Below are positions 44,505-53,751 of a stretch of 64,000 nucleotides of DNA, one piece after another. The position numbers and the translations under genes were made by a program. Within the stretch, counting starts at the first letter, position 1, and every line of letters starts with the position of its first letter. Location: NCBI RefSeq assembly GCF_946222305.1, contig NZ_CAMIHZ010000008.1, positions 1 through 64,000 on the forward strand, written 5' to 3'. This stretch comes from an uncultured Corynebacterium sp. (GTDB lineage: Bacteria > Actinomycetota > Actinomycetes > Mycobacteriales > Mycobacteriaceae). Under the pieces are notes generated by a model. The model saw nothing but the letters and a program-made list of their open reading frames with translations, did no database searches and was not told the origin of the DNA.

Positions 44505-47426
44505 TTAGTCCTCGTTGATGGCGAATGCTTCCAGCGGTGGGCAGGAGCACACGAGGTTACGGTCGCCGTGCGCGTTGTCGATGCGACGGACGGGGGTGAA
44601 GTACTTCGTGATCTGCAGACCCGGTACCGGGAAGGCTGCCTGGGTGCGGGAGAACTTTCCGCCCGAAACGGCATCGTCAAAGTCATCGCGGGTGACGGAG
44701 TACGCGGTGAATGGTGCGTGGCGCAGAACGGATTCTTCCGCCGTGACCTTGCCGTCGATGACTTCCTGGATCTCGCCGTGGATGCTGATCATGGCCTCGA
44801 TGAAGCGGTCGAGCTCTTCCTTGTCCTCGGACTCGGTAGGTTCTACCATCAAGGTGCCAGGAACCGGGAAAGCCAGGGTTGGGGCGTGGAAGCCGTAGTC
44901 CATCAGGCGCTTGGTGACATCCTCAGCGGTGATGCCGGACTTCTTGGTCAGCTCGCGCAAGTCCAAGATGCACTCGTGAGCCACCAAGTCGTTCTTACCC
45001 GTGTACAAGGTCGGGTAGTAATCAGCGAGTTTGCGGGAAATGTAGTTCGCATTCACCAATGCCATGCGAGATGCCTCAGTTAGGCCTTCGTCGCCCATCA
45101 AGGCGATGTAGGACCACGTGATGGGTAGAACACCAGCGGAACCATAGCGGGCACCGGATACTGGCTGACCCGTTGTGTAGTCGTCATCCGCCTCCGGCAC
45201 ATCAGCGCCTGGATCGGATGGCAGGAATGGGATCAGGTGCTCGGCCACGCACACTGGGCCCACGCCTGGGCCACCGCCACCGTGCGGAATGGTGAAGGTC
45301 TTGTGCAGGTTCAGGTGGGAAACATCGCCACCGAATTCACCCGGCTGCGCCAAGCCGACCAAGGCGTTCAGGTTGGCGCCATCGATGTACACCTGGCCGC
45401 CGGCCTCGTGCACCTTCTGGCACACCTCGCGGACCTGTTCCTCATACACACCGTGGGTGGATGGGTAAGTAATCATGATGCCGGCAGTCTGTGGGCCGTG
45501 CTTTTCCAGCTTGGCCTCCAGGTCGGACACATCGATCGAGCCGTCCTCAGCGTTCTTCACCGCAACGACCTTCAGCCCGGCTAGGGCGGCCGATGCGGCA
45601 TTCGTGCCGTGCGCGGAGGCCGGGATCAAAACGATATCGCGCTGATCGTCACCACGGGATAGGTGGTAGCGGTGGATCGCGAGCAAGCCGGCGAACTCAC
45701 CCTGGGAGCCCGCGTTTGGCTGAACGGAGACCTTGGCATAGCCGGTGATCTTGGACAGTCGCTCCTCGAGATCGTCGATGAGCTCCAACCAACCTGCCGC
45801 CTGATCTTCCGGGACGTGTGGGTGAATGCCTGCGAACTCCGGCCACGTGATCGGCTCCATGGAAACCGCGGCATTCAACTTCATGGTGCACGATCCCAGA
45901 GGGATCATCGTGCGATCCAGCGCCAGGTCACGGTCAGCCAACTTGCGCAGGTAACGCATCATCTGCGTCTCTGAAGACACGGAGCGGAAGATCGGGTGAG
46001 TCAGGATGTCATCGGTGCGCAGCACTCCGGCTTCCGCCAGCGGGCCAGCGTCCACGGAGAATTCCGCGGTATTGACCTTGGCACCGGACTTGCCGGTCAA
46101 GACCTCGATCAGTTTGGCGATGTCCTCGTCCGTGGTGGACTCGCCCACGGAAATGCCGACGAACTTTTCGTTCACTCGGCGCAGGTTAAACCCTGCATCG
46201 ACAGCAGCGGTCAGCGCGGCGTCGGAGGAAGAAAGGGTGGAAGAGACATCGACGGTAACGGTATCGAAGAAGGTGTCGTGAGCCAGTGACAGACCGGCCT
46301 CGGACAAGGCGACAGCCAATGCAACGGCGCGACCATGCACCTCGGTGGCAATGCGGCGCAAACCAACTGGGCCATGCCAAACAGCGTAGAAACCGGCGAT
46401 CACTGCCAGCAGAGCCTGGGCAGTACAGATGTTACTCGTCGCCTTATCGCGACGAATGTGCTGCTCACGGGTTTGCAGGGCGAGTCGGTACGCGGGGGTT
46501 CCCTCGGCGTCCACGGACACACCAACGATGCGGCCAGGAAGCTTGCGCTGCAGGGCCTCGGTACAGGAAATGAATCCGGCGTGCGGACCGCCGAAGAACA
46601 AAGGCACGCCGAAACGCTGGGCAGACCCCACAGCAATATCCGCACCCAAAGCACCCGGCGCGGTAACCAGTACCTGAGCCAGAAGGTCACAAGCGACCGT
46701 GACCAGTGCGCCAGCTTCCTTCGCGGTGGCAATCGGCGCAGTCAGGTCACGCACGCGACCGGTGGAACCTGGATTGGACAGCACCACACCGACCAGGTTC
46801 TCGTAAGCGGAGTAATCGAAATCCTCAGCGGACAGGTCGGCTACCTCCACCGGGATGTCCGCAGCCTCAGCACGCGCCAGTGTGACCGTAATGGACTGCT
46901 GGTGCAGGGCGGAATCCAGGAGCACCACTCCCCCGGCCTTCGCAGCCTTGGTGTTACCACGGGCCATGAGCTGCACAGCCTCTGCCACCGCGGTGGCCTC
47001 ATCCAACAAGGAGGCGCCGGCAACGGGCAGGCCCGTCAGGTCTTGGATCATCGTCTGGAAATTCAGCAGCGCTTCCAGTCGGCCCTGGGAGATCTCTGGC
47101 TGGTAGGGGGTGTAAGCGGTGTACCAACCTGGGTTCTCGACAACGTTGCGGCGGATAACGGCCGGCGTGATCGTGTCGTAGTAACCATTACCAATCAGCT
47201 GCTTCTTCAGCACGTTCTTGTCGGCGAAGGCGCGCAGGGCGGCAAGAGTATCCAGTTCGCTCAGTGCTGCTGGCAGCCCGATGGCCTGCTTCTGCTTGAT
47301 GGAGTCCGGTAGGGCGGCTTCTGCGAGTTCCGCGCTGGAACCATAGCCGAGGAACTCGAGGATCTCGGCCGTTGCTTCCTCATTAGGACCAATATGGCGG
47401 GGGACAAAGGGTGCGTTTGTTTCCAT
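44505..47426 (-). CDS. gcvP: Glycine dehydrogenase (decarboxylating), P protein
   Basis: A 973-residue fused P protein. The N-terminal half starts FVPRHIGPNEEATAEIL; the C-terminal half has the PLP-lysine motif NLHKTFTIPHGGGGPGVGP. It decarboxylates glycine and passes the aminomethyl group to GcvH. It is the first gene of gcvPT(H) and is preceded by a tandem glycine riboswitch. Confidence 0.97.
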   Translation of the reverse strand: METNAPFVPRHIGPNEEATAEILEFLGYGSSAELAEAALPDSIKQKQAIGLPAALSELDTLAALRAFADKNVLKKQLIGNGYYDTITPAVIRRNVVENPGWYTAYTPYQPEISQGRLEALLNFQTMIQDLTGLPVAGASLLDEATAVAEAVQLMARGNTKAAKAGGVVLLDSALHQQSITVTLARAEAADIPVEVADLSAEDFDYSAYENLVGVVLSNPGSTGRVRDLTAPIATAKEAGALVTVACDLLAQVLVTAPGALGADIAVGSAQRFGVPLFFGGPHAGFISCTEALQRKLPGRIVGVSVDAEGTPAYRLALQTREQHIRRDKATSNICTAQALLAVIAGFYAVWHGPVGLRRIATEVHGRAVALAVALSEAGLSLAHDTFFDTVTVDVSSTLSSSDAALTAAVDAGFNLRRVNEKFVGISVGESTTDEDIAKLIEVLTGKSGAKVNTAEFSVDAGPLAEAGVLRTDDILTHPIFRSVSSETQMMRYLRKLADRDLALDRTMIPLGSCTMKLNAAVSMEPITWPEFAGIHPHVPEDQAAGWLELIDDLEERLSKITGYAKVSVQPNAGSQGEFAGLLAIHRYHLSRGDDQRDIVLIPASAHGTNAASAALAGLKVVAVKNAEDGSIDVSDLEAKLEKHGPQTAGIMITYPSTHGVYEEQVREVCQKVHEAGGQVYIDGANLNALVGLAQPGEFGGDVSHLNLHKTFTIPHGGGGPGVGPVCVAEHLIPFLPSDPGADVPEADDDYTTGQPVSGARYGSAGVLPITWSYIALMGDEGLTEASRMALVNANYISRKLADYYPTLYTGKNDLVAHECILDLRELTKKSGITAEDVTKRLMDYGFHAPTLAFPVPGTLMVEPTESEDKEELDRFIEAMISIHGEIQEVIDGKVTAEESVLRHAPFTAYSVTRDDFDDAVSGGKFSRTQAAFPVPGLQITKYFTPVRRIDNAHGDRNLVCSCPPLEAFAINED

Positions 47427-47469
47427 GGGATGTTTTCAAACTTTCCGGTTTCTAGCACGGGCGATTGTC

Positions 47470-47690
47470 CTCCCCGCTCTGTCTTGGGTGCCTGAGAGCT
47501 TCAGTTTCGACATCTGACGTGCAGAAACTTTTCTCCTTCGGCGCCTGCGCCACCTACGACTGGGCGCGGGTCTTTCCAGAGTTGCCTAGCCGTGGCGGTG
47601 CTGGTGCCTGAGAGTGTCTTCGGGGAGGTGTTGCTCCGTCGGCGGCCGGCGCTTGGCACGGCCTCTCCCACCACGGTTGATAACGGCCGT
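47470..47690 (-). ncRNA. Tandem glycine riboswitch upstream of gcvP
   Basis: Reading the minus strand, the first aptamer (about 47680-47590) contains GTGGGAGAGGCC, a GCCGACGGAGCAA core and ends CTCTCAGGCACC. The second (about 47585-47475) contains CTCTGGAAAGACCC, GCGCCGAAGGAGAAA and again CTCTCAGGCACC. Two cores, each closing with CUCUCAGGCA, in tandem are the hallmark of the cooperative gcv glycine riboswitch, which turns on glycine cleavage when glycine is abundant. The rest of the 420-nt gap up to 47847 shows no gene. Confidence 0.93.
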
Positions 47691-47847
47691 TCACTGTGTT
47701 GTGAACGAAGAAGTTGAGCTATGAAGTTGTAGCGTCCCCATCATATATGGCCACACGGACAGCTCCCTAGCCTTCGCCGTTTTGTAGGGCAACCGATTTG
47801 CACCAAACCCCTCGCGTCCACCCCCTGAATGCGCGACAATTGCTAGC

Positions 47848-48723
47848 ATGTCAAAACTTTCCGCCTTTCTGCCTCAGTTCGTCAGTTCGGCCATGCCCGC
47901 AGTCAACGGGGGAATTGCCGTGGTCACCGGCGCTTCCTCCGGCATTGGACGGGCGGTTGCTGCGGCCTTGGCTTCCCCTTCTTCCACCGACGCCCCGCGC
48001 TTCACCGTCATCGGCACCAGCAGGAACCCGGAGAAAATCGACAACCCGGTGCCCAACCTTGAATACCTCGCGTTGGATTTGGAAGACCCGAGTTCCATTT
48101 CGGCGTTCACCGCAGAGGTCCTTTCCCGCGGCACCCCTGCGGTGCTAGTGAACAATGCCGGCGAGAGCCAATCCGGCCCGCTGGAGGAATTACCGCATGA
48201 AGCGCTGACCCGCCTATTCCAGCTCAATGTACTGGGACAAATCCAACTGACCCAAGAACTCCTGCCGGCGATGCGTGCGGCGGGCACGGGACGCATCACG
48301 ATGGTGGGGTCCATGTTGGGCAGTTTCCCCCTCGCTTTCCGCAGCAGCTACGTGGCCAGCAAGGCTGCTCTGAAGGGATTTGCTTTTGCGGGGCGGCGTG
48401 AAGTGCGCCCATTCGGTGTGAACATCAGTGTGATGGAACCAGGTTCCATCAACACTGGGCTGTCTGCCCGGCGAACCAAATACATCGATATGGAAGGCCC
48501 TTACCGCACCGAATTCTCCACGATGTTGCGGAATTTGGATCGCAATGAAGCTCGCGGAACGTCTGCGGAGCGGGTGGCTGAGGAAATTCTCAAGTCGATT
48601 ACCGACAAGCGCCCCAAGCCGCTGTACGCCACCGGGTCGATGGCACCGGTGATTTTCCCGCTCTCGCGGGTGCTGCCCACCGAAACGGTGCATTGGATTA
48701 TTGGGCGCAAGCACGGGCTTTAG
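47848..48723 (+). CDS. Short-chain dehydrogenase/reductase
   Basis: 291 residues of classical SDR: cofactor motif TGASSGIG near residue 28, NNAG near 101, catalytic Ser/Tyr/Lys in SMLGSFPLAFRSSYVASKAA. NADP is more likely than NAD from the TSRNP segment after beta-2. Substrate unknown. Confidence 0.85.
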   Translation: MSKLSAFLPQFVSSAMPAVNGGIAVVTGASSGIGRAVAAALASPSSTDAPRFTVIGTSRNPEKIDNPVPNLEYLALDLEDPSSISAFTAEVLSRGTPAVLVNNAGESQSGPLEELPHEALTRLFQLNVLGQIQLTQELLPAMRAAGTGRITMVGSMLGSFPLAFRSSYVASKAALKGFAFAGRREVRPFGVNISVMEPGSINTGLSARRTKYIDMEGPYRTEFSTMLRNLDRNEARGTSAERVAEEILKSITDKRPKPLYATGSMAPVIFPLSRVLPTETVHWIIGRKHGL

Positions 48724-48758
48724 GCCGAAAAACCTTGCGGGGTTAGAGCTGGCGCAGT

Positions 48759-49142
48759 TCAGCGCTGTCGCATGTACCACTCTCGCCACGGGGTGGCGAA
48801 CAAAGCTAAGACCGCGGCTCCCATCACCCCAATAAACATGGCGCTGGCCGCAATCGCGACAAGCAAGGGGCTGGGAGTCGCCCACGCAATAAGGAAAAGC
48901 AGGATCGTACCCACAATGCCCAGGGCGCTCAGCCACATATAAAACCTATTCACCGGGTGCTGTGGCTGCCCGTAGTTTCCCCGCAGAGTGCCTTGCAGGG
49001 GCCAGATTTGCAGCAGCAGTAGCACGGCGAAGGCAGCCCACGCCAGCAGTGTCGAGTTTTCTAGCCCCACCCATCGCCCGGCATTCACCTGCGCGGCCAC
49101 CATGCCAATCACGGCCACGACGCTAAAAATTCGGCGTGACAT
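48759..49142 (-). CDS. Small four-helix membrane protein, unknown
   Basis: 127 residues from the ATG at 49142, which follows AAAGGAG. It has about four hydrophobic segments, e.g. LLAWAAFAVLLLLQIWPL and ALGIVGTILLFLIAW. I do not recognise the family. It lies 42 nt downstream of the EIIA gene and may be co-transcribed. Confidence 0.6.
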   Translation of the reverse strand: MSRRIFSVVAVIGMVAAQVNAGRWVGLENSTLLAWAAFAVLLLLQIWPLQGTLRGNYGQPQHPVNRFYMWLSALGIVGTILLFLIAWATPSPLLVAIAASAMFIGVMGAAVLALFATPWREWYMRQR

Positions 49143-49184
49143 GGGGCAACTCCTTTCCACGCTCGGGCGCACTCAGCAACAAGT

Positions 49185-49649
49185 TTAGAGCCGATAGAGC
49201 TTATCGCCCTGCTGACAGGGCTCACCGGCGATCATCACTTCTTCCAACAACTGCTGGGGATGCTGCATCGCCACGACCATGACGATGGGGTCAAAACCCA
49301 TTCGGCCGATTTCTTTGGGGGCGTAGGAGCTGATGATTTGGCCCTGCCGAACAGCGCTGTTTTCGGACACCTTGGCGTCGAACCCCTGTCCCCTAAGCCG
49401 AGCGGTGTCCACCCCCAAGTGCACCAGCAAGGAGACGTCGGACCGAGGTTGGACTACAAAAAGGTGCGGCATGATTCTGGTTATCAGGCCATCGACTGGG
49501 GAGGCGATGTGTACAACCTCGACGTCCGGATCGGGAATGACTGCCAACCCAGCGCCCACGGTGCCCATGGCGAAAATGGGGTCGGGCACTTGCCGCAAGC
49601 CCACAACAGTTCCGGACAGTGGGCTCAGGACGCTGACGGGGTTAGTCAT
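49185..49649 (-). CDS. Stand-alone PTS EIIA(Glc)-type protein
   Basis: 154 residues matching EIIA-Glc/Crr from near the first residue: LSPLSGTVVGLRQVPDPIFA at the N-terminus, the first conserved His in MPHLFVVQ, and the phospho-accepting His in LLVHLGVDTARLRGQGF near residue 77. In C. glutamicum this domain is fused to sugar permeases. Here it is a separate protein beside a rhodanese gene, with no permease nearby. It could phosphorylate permeases encoded elsewhere or regulate metabolism. Confidence 0.8.
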   Translation of the reverse strand: MTNPVSVLSPLSGTVVGLRQVPDPIFAMGTVGAGLAVIPDPDVEVVHIASPVDGLITRIMPHLFVVQPRSDVSLLVHLGVDTARLRGQGFDAKVSENSAVRQGQIISSYAPKEIGRMGFDPIVMVVAMQHPQQLLEEVMIAGEPCQQGDKLYRL

Positions 49650-49670
49650 AGGTGCCTATTCTAGGACGAA

Positions 49671-50618
49671 TTAGCCTCGTTCGATGGGCAAATCGATGCG
49701 GGCGCTCCATTGGGACCAACCACCGATGAAATTCCGCGCGCCGTGCAAGCCAGCGTGCTCCATCGCGGCGATGAACAAGGAGGAATGCAGACCCGAACCG
49801 GAGTACACCGCTACGTTTTCCCCGTGGGTAATACCCCGGGAAGCCAGGTATTCGCGCAGGCGGGAAGGTGATTCGATCTTGCCCTCGGCGTTCATCAATT
49901 CGGTGACGGGGATGTTGATCGCGCCGGGAATGCGGCCGGCTTGGTGGTCGAAAGGCTCGCGCTGGCCCTTGAAACGTTCGGGCTCGCGGGCATCAATCAA
50001 AAGGTTGTGGCGCTTCCACTCCTCGACCTCATCGATGAGCAGCTCAGGCATGGAGCCCGGCTTGAACTCCATGTTTCCGCGGCCGCGCAGTCCGCCGATA
50101 CCGCCAGCCACATCACCGCCGGCCTTTTCCCATTCCTTGGTGCCGCCGTTGAGGATGCGCACATCGTCCACGCCCGCCCAGCGCAGGATCCACCATGCGC
50201 GAGCTGCGTAGAGGTTCGGGCCGGCGTCGTAGATATAGACGGGGCGATCGTTCATCACTCCCCAATCGGCCAGCATGCGCTCGAGGTCTTCTCGCCGAGG
50301 CAAGGGATTGCGACCCTCATGGCGGGTTGGTAGCGACGCCAGGTGGGTCAGCGGGTTGCAGAACATAGCGCCAGGGATGTGCTGGCCGACATACGCCTCC
50401 CACGCGGAGTTTTCCGTCTTCGCCCAGTGGGAATCGATGATGGTCATGCGCTCGCCGCGCTGGAACTGACCGAACATCTCCTCACCGGTGATGAAGGCTG
50501 TGGAAGCTGGTGCAGTCTCAGATGAACTGAAATTCGTGGAGTTAATGGGGCTAGTGGAGGTGTCGTTGATGGATTCAGTTGGGGTATCGGGGCCTGAAGA
50601 AGTGGCGGGCAAGCTCAT
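49671..50618 (-). CDS. Two-domain rhodanese-like protein lacking the catalytic Cys
   Basis: 315 residues from the ATG at 50618, with a Ser/Thr-rich N-terminal tail of about 38 residues and two rhodanese domains (IIDSHWAKTENSAWEAYVGQ; LLIDAREPERFKGQREP). The active-site loop reads YSGSGLHSS where thiosulfate/3-mercaptopyruvate sulfurtransferases have YCGSGVTAC. The codon is TCC, so the nucleophilic Cys is Ser. The rest of the fold looks intact. It is unlikely to transfer sulfur by the usual mechanism. Confidence 0.8.
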   Translation of the reverse strand: MSLPATSSGPDTPTESINDTSTSPINSTNFSSSETAPASTAFITGEEMFGQFQRGERMTIIDSHWAKTENSAWEAYVGQHIPGAMFCNPLTHLASLPTRHEGRNPLPRREDLERMLADWGVMNDRPVYIYDAGPNLYAARAWWILRWAGVDDVRILNGGTKEWEKAGGDVAGGIGGLRGRGNMEFKPGSMPELLIDEVEEWKRHNLLIDAREPERFKGQREPFDHQAGRIPGAINIPVTELMNAEGKIESPSRLREYLASRGITHGENVAVYSGSGLHSSLFIAAMEHAGLHGARNFIGGWSQWSARIDLPIERG

Positions 50619-50718
50619 AGTTCTCGAGTCTAATTCTTTCGCCCGCCACGCGAGCAACTAGAGGGCGCGGTCTCTGCCGGACCGGTTCACGATGCCCAAC
50701 ACAGCAAGCCCGGCCCCG

Positions 50719-52239
50719 CTAGAACAGCCCAGTTGGTTTTTCGCTGTAGGACCACAGCAGGTTCTTCGTCTGCTGGTAGTGATCCAACATCATCAGGTGA
50801 GTTTCACGGCCGATGCCGGATTTCTTGTACCCGCCGAAGGCCGCGTGTGCTGGGTAGTTGTGGTAGTTATTCACCCACACTCGACCCGATTGGATGGCAC
50901 GCCCGGCGCGGTAAGCAACGTTGCCGTTGCGCGACCACACGCCGGCGCCGAGGCCGTATTCCGTGTCATTGGCAATGCGAATGGCATCGTCGAAATCCTT
51001 GAAGGTCGTGACCGCGAGCACTGGACCGAAAATCTCTTCCTGGAACAGGCGCATGTTGTTAGTGCCCTTGAAGATGGTGGGTTCAATGTAGAAGCCACCA
51101 TCGCGGCCGTCGATCTGGTTGATGCCACCGCCGGTGAGGACCTCTGCACCTTCTTCTGGGCCGGACTGTAAGAAGCCGGTGATCTTGTCCATCTGCTCCT
51201 GAGAGGCCTGTGCACCCATCATCGTGTCGGTATCCAGCGGGTTGCCGATCTTGATGTTTTTCACGCGCTGCACGGCTAGATCCAGGAATTCCTCGGCGAT
51301 GTCTTCGTGCACCAATGCGCGGGATGGGCAGGTGCACACCTCGCCCTGGTTGAGGGCGAACATTGCCAGGCCCTCCACGCACTTCGCGCGGAAATCATCG
51401 TCTTCGTCCATAACGTCCTTGAAGAAGATCGAAGGGCTCTTACCGCCGAGCTCGAGGGTGACCGGGATGAGCTTTTCCGCCACGGCCTTGTTAATGATCT
51501 GGCCGACTTGAGTGGAGCCTGTAAAGGCGATCTTGGCGACCCGATCACTGGCGGTCAGGGCTGCACCAGCTTCTTCACCCAGGCCATTGACGACATTGAG
51601 CACCCCAGCCGGCAGCAGGTCGCGGATCAGTTCAACGACCAGCAGAATGCTGGCGGGCGTTTGTTCAGCGGGCTTGAGGACGATGCAGTTACCGCCAGCC
51701 AAAGCAGGCGCGAGCTTCCACGCCGCCATAAGGATCGGGAAGTTCCATGGGATGATCTGGCCGACCACACCGAGTGGCTCGCGGAAGTGATACGCCACCG
51801 TATCGGCATCGATCTGGCTGGTGCGGTCTTCTTGGGCGCGAATAGCGCCGGCGTAGTAGCGAAAGTGATCAACAGCCAGCGGAAGATCGGCCGCGAGCGT
51901 TTCACGCACTGCCTTGCCGTTATCCCAGGTCTCGGCAACGGCGAGTTTTTCGAGGTTCTCCTCAAGACGGTCGGCGATCTTCAGTAGGATATTGTCGCGT
52001 TCCTGCGGGCTGGTGCGACCCCACGCGTCTTTCGCGGCGTGCGCTGCATCCAGTGCTTTTTCGATGTCTTCTTCTTGGGAGCGTGGCACTCGGCAAAACA
52101 CTTCGCCGTTGATGGGGCTGACGTTGTCCATGTATTCGCCGCCCACCGGTGGTGTCCATTCGCCGCGGATGAAGTTTTCGTATTGCTTGTCGAATTCGAC
52201 AATGGCGCCCGAGGTTCCGGGATCGGCATACACAGTCAT
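50719..52239 (-). CDS. ald: Acetaldehyde-type NAD aldehyde dehydrogenase
   Basis: 506 residues. Features include the substrate/NAD segment [20 protein letters not shown], the FTGSTQVG dinucleotide motif, the general-base Glu in [10 protein letters not shown], and the catalytic Cys in [11 protein letters not shown]. The overall sequence is that of the ExaC/Ald group that oxidises acetaldehyde to acetate in ethanol use. C. glutamicum ald lies in a similar neighbourhood of clpB. Its upstream region has a GlxR-like site at 52335. Confidence 0.88.
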   Translation of the reverse strand: MTVYADPGTSGAIVEFDKQYENFIRGEWTPPVGGEYMDNVSPINGEVFCRVPRSQEEDIEKALDAAHAAKDAWGRTSPQERDNILLKIADRLEENLEKLAVAETWDNGKAVRETLAADLPLAVDHFRYYAGAIRAQEDRTSQIDADTVAYHFREPLGVVGQIIPWNFPILMAAWKLAPALAGGNCIVLKPAEQTPASILLVVELIRDLLPAGVLNVVNGLGEEAGAALTASDRVAKIAFTGSTQVGQIINKAVAEKLIPVTLELGGKSPSIFFKDVMDEDDDFRAKCVEGLAMFALNQGEVCTCPSRALVHEDIAEEFLDLAVQRVKNIKIGNPLDTDTMMGAQASQEQMDKITGFLQSGPEEGAEVLTGGGINQIDGRDGGFYIEPTIFKGTNNMRLFQEEIFGPVLAVTTFKDFDDAIRIANDTEYGLGAGVWSRNGNVAYRAGRAIQSGRVWVNNYHNYPAHAAFGGYKKSGIGRETHLMMLDHYQQTKNLLWSYSEKPTGLF

Positions 52240-52334
52240 GAGGGTTCCTCCGTAATGATAGAAGCGATGGGATTCCGCTAAGCGGCAAAGCCATGCAACC
52301 CGAAATGGGTCAGCTCAACTTTGACGGCCAATAT

Positions 52335-52350
52335 AGTGACGCGCATCACT
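52335..52350. promoter_or_regulatory. GlxR-like operator upstream of ald
   Basis: AGTGACGCGCATCACT is a perfect palindrome with the GlxR spacing (GTGA-N6-TCAC), 96 nt upstream of ald. The 275 bp between ald and the divergent flavoprotein gene hold nothing else I can name. Confidence 0.55.
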
Positions 52351-52514
52351 TTTTACGACTGTGTTGTTTTCATATTTATGCCTCTAGCAGCGTTTATTCC
52401 ACCCCCTTCTCTTATCCGACGCTCCGCTGCCCCCCCACACACACCATCCCTCCGCTGGTTGATCGCCAATTTCGACATCGGCCCGCGCCGGGCTGCGAAA
52501 CTACGATCGCAACC

Positions 52515-53723
52515 ATGGACCTCGGATCTTTGCACCACCGTCACTTCCCCGCGGTCGTCATCGGCGCAGGACAAGCAGGACTGGCCGCGGGTCATGAGCT
52601 CGCCCGTCGCGGATTCACTCCAGGCACCGACTTCGCCGTCATCGACGCCAACGATGGACCCGGTGGCGCGTGGCGGCACCGATGGGATTCACTGACCTTG
52701 GGAAAAGCCCACGGTATTGCAGACCTGCCCGGCATGCCCATGCAACGTCCCGCTCCAGGTGTACCTGCTTCCCGGTTGGTCGCAGAGTATTACGACGCTT
52801 ATGAGCGAGAGTTCGCATTGGACGTTGTGCGCCCGGCCCAGGCGACCTCCGTGGCCGCGGATGGCGAGTCCCCATTGAAAATCACGGCGGTGGGTGGCGC
52901 GGGGCGTCGGAATAAAAAGATAACCGAGACCACGACGGTGGTGTGTAGCGCCGATACGGTACTGAGTGCGACTGGGACCTGGGCGAACCCACACGTTCCG
53001 TTTGTTCCGGGGATTGGACAGTTTCAGGGCCGGCAGCTCCACACGAAGGATTACACGCGCAAGGAGGATTTCGCTGATCAGCGCACACTCGTCGTGGGCG
53101 GGGGTTTGTCGGCAGTGCAATTTTTGCTGGAGCTAGCTGAGGTAACCGAAACGATTTGGGCTACCCGAAGGCCGCCGAATTTCACCACGCGTGAGTTCGG
53201 TAGCAACTGGGGATTGGCGGTGGAGGAAGCCGTGCGGGAGCGGACGTTCCACGGGCAGGCACCCGCTTCTGTGGTGCGGACGACCGGAATTCCGCTGCGG
53301 CCGGATTATGTGCAGGGGGTCGCAGATGGGACGTTAATCTCGCGTGGGATGTTTGACCGGATCACTCCGACTGGGGTGGCTTTCGGCGAACCCGCGAGCA
53401 CTTCTGCCGATGGTTTGGGCCCTTCGGCGCACCGAAAGCTACAGGTGCCGGAATCGTGGCAGCCATATCCTGCGGGCACGCCTATCGATGTAGACGTGAT
53501 CTTTTGGACCACGGGATTCCGGCATGCACTGCGGCATTTGGCGCCACTGAAGCTGCGGGAACCGGGTGGTGGAATTCTGATGCACGATGAGGTGCAGGTG
53601 GCCAAAGATCCACGGATTCTGCTGGTCGGGTACGGATCGACAGCGTCAACCGTGGGTGCCACACGTGCCGGACGCAAGGCCGGGATGGTGGCGGCGCACT
53701 ATTTGAAGGAGCTGGGGCGGTAG
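52515..53723 (+). CDS. Flavin-dependent monooxygenase/oxidoreductase
   Basis: 402 residues from the ATG at 52515. FAD motif AVVIGAGQAGLAAGHELARR at the N-terminus, the GPGGAWRHRWDSL segment of flavin monooxygenases, and an NADPH motif TLVVGGGLSAVQFLLEL in the middle. The tail ILLVGYGSTASTVGATRAGR completes the FAD site. Substrate unknown. The GAGRRNKKITET linker between the two nucleotide domains is written by an exact GGCGTCGGAATAAAAAGA at 52903. The 70-residue upstream extension of the frame is not supported. Confidence 0.82.
   Translation: MDLGSLHHRHFPAVVIGAGQAGLAAGHELARRGFTPGTDFAVIDANDGPGGAWRHRWDSLTLGKAHGIADLPGMPMQRPAPGVPASRLVAEYYDAYEREFALDVVRPAQATSVAADGESPLKITAVGGAGRRNKKITETTTVVCSADTVLSATGTWANPHVPFVPGIGQFQGRQLHTKDYTRKEDFADQRTLVVGGGLSAVQFLLELAEVTETIWATRRPPNFTTREFGSNWGLAVEEAVRERTFHGQAPASVVRTTGIPLRPDYVQGVADGTLISRGMFDRITPTGVAFGEPASTSADGLGPSAHRKLQVPESWQPYPAGTPIDVDVIFWTTGFRHALRHLAPLKLREPGGGILMHDEVQVAKDPRILLVGYGSTASTVGATRAGRKAGMVAAHYLKELGR
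52903..52920 (+). repeat. Consensus copy of the GGCGTCG/A-rich motif (in flavoprotein gene)
   Basis: GGCGTCGGAATAAAAAGA, the best match to the window-wide motif. It encodes a linker of the flavoprotein. Confidence 0.7.
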
Positions 53724-53751
53724 CACACCCCAGCGCCCGCCAGCTTGTGCC

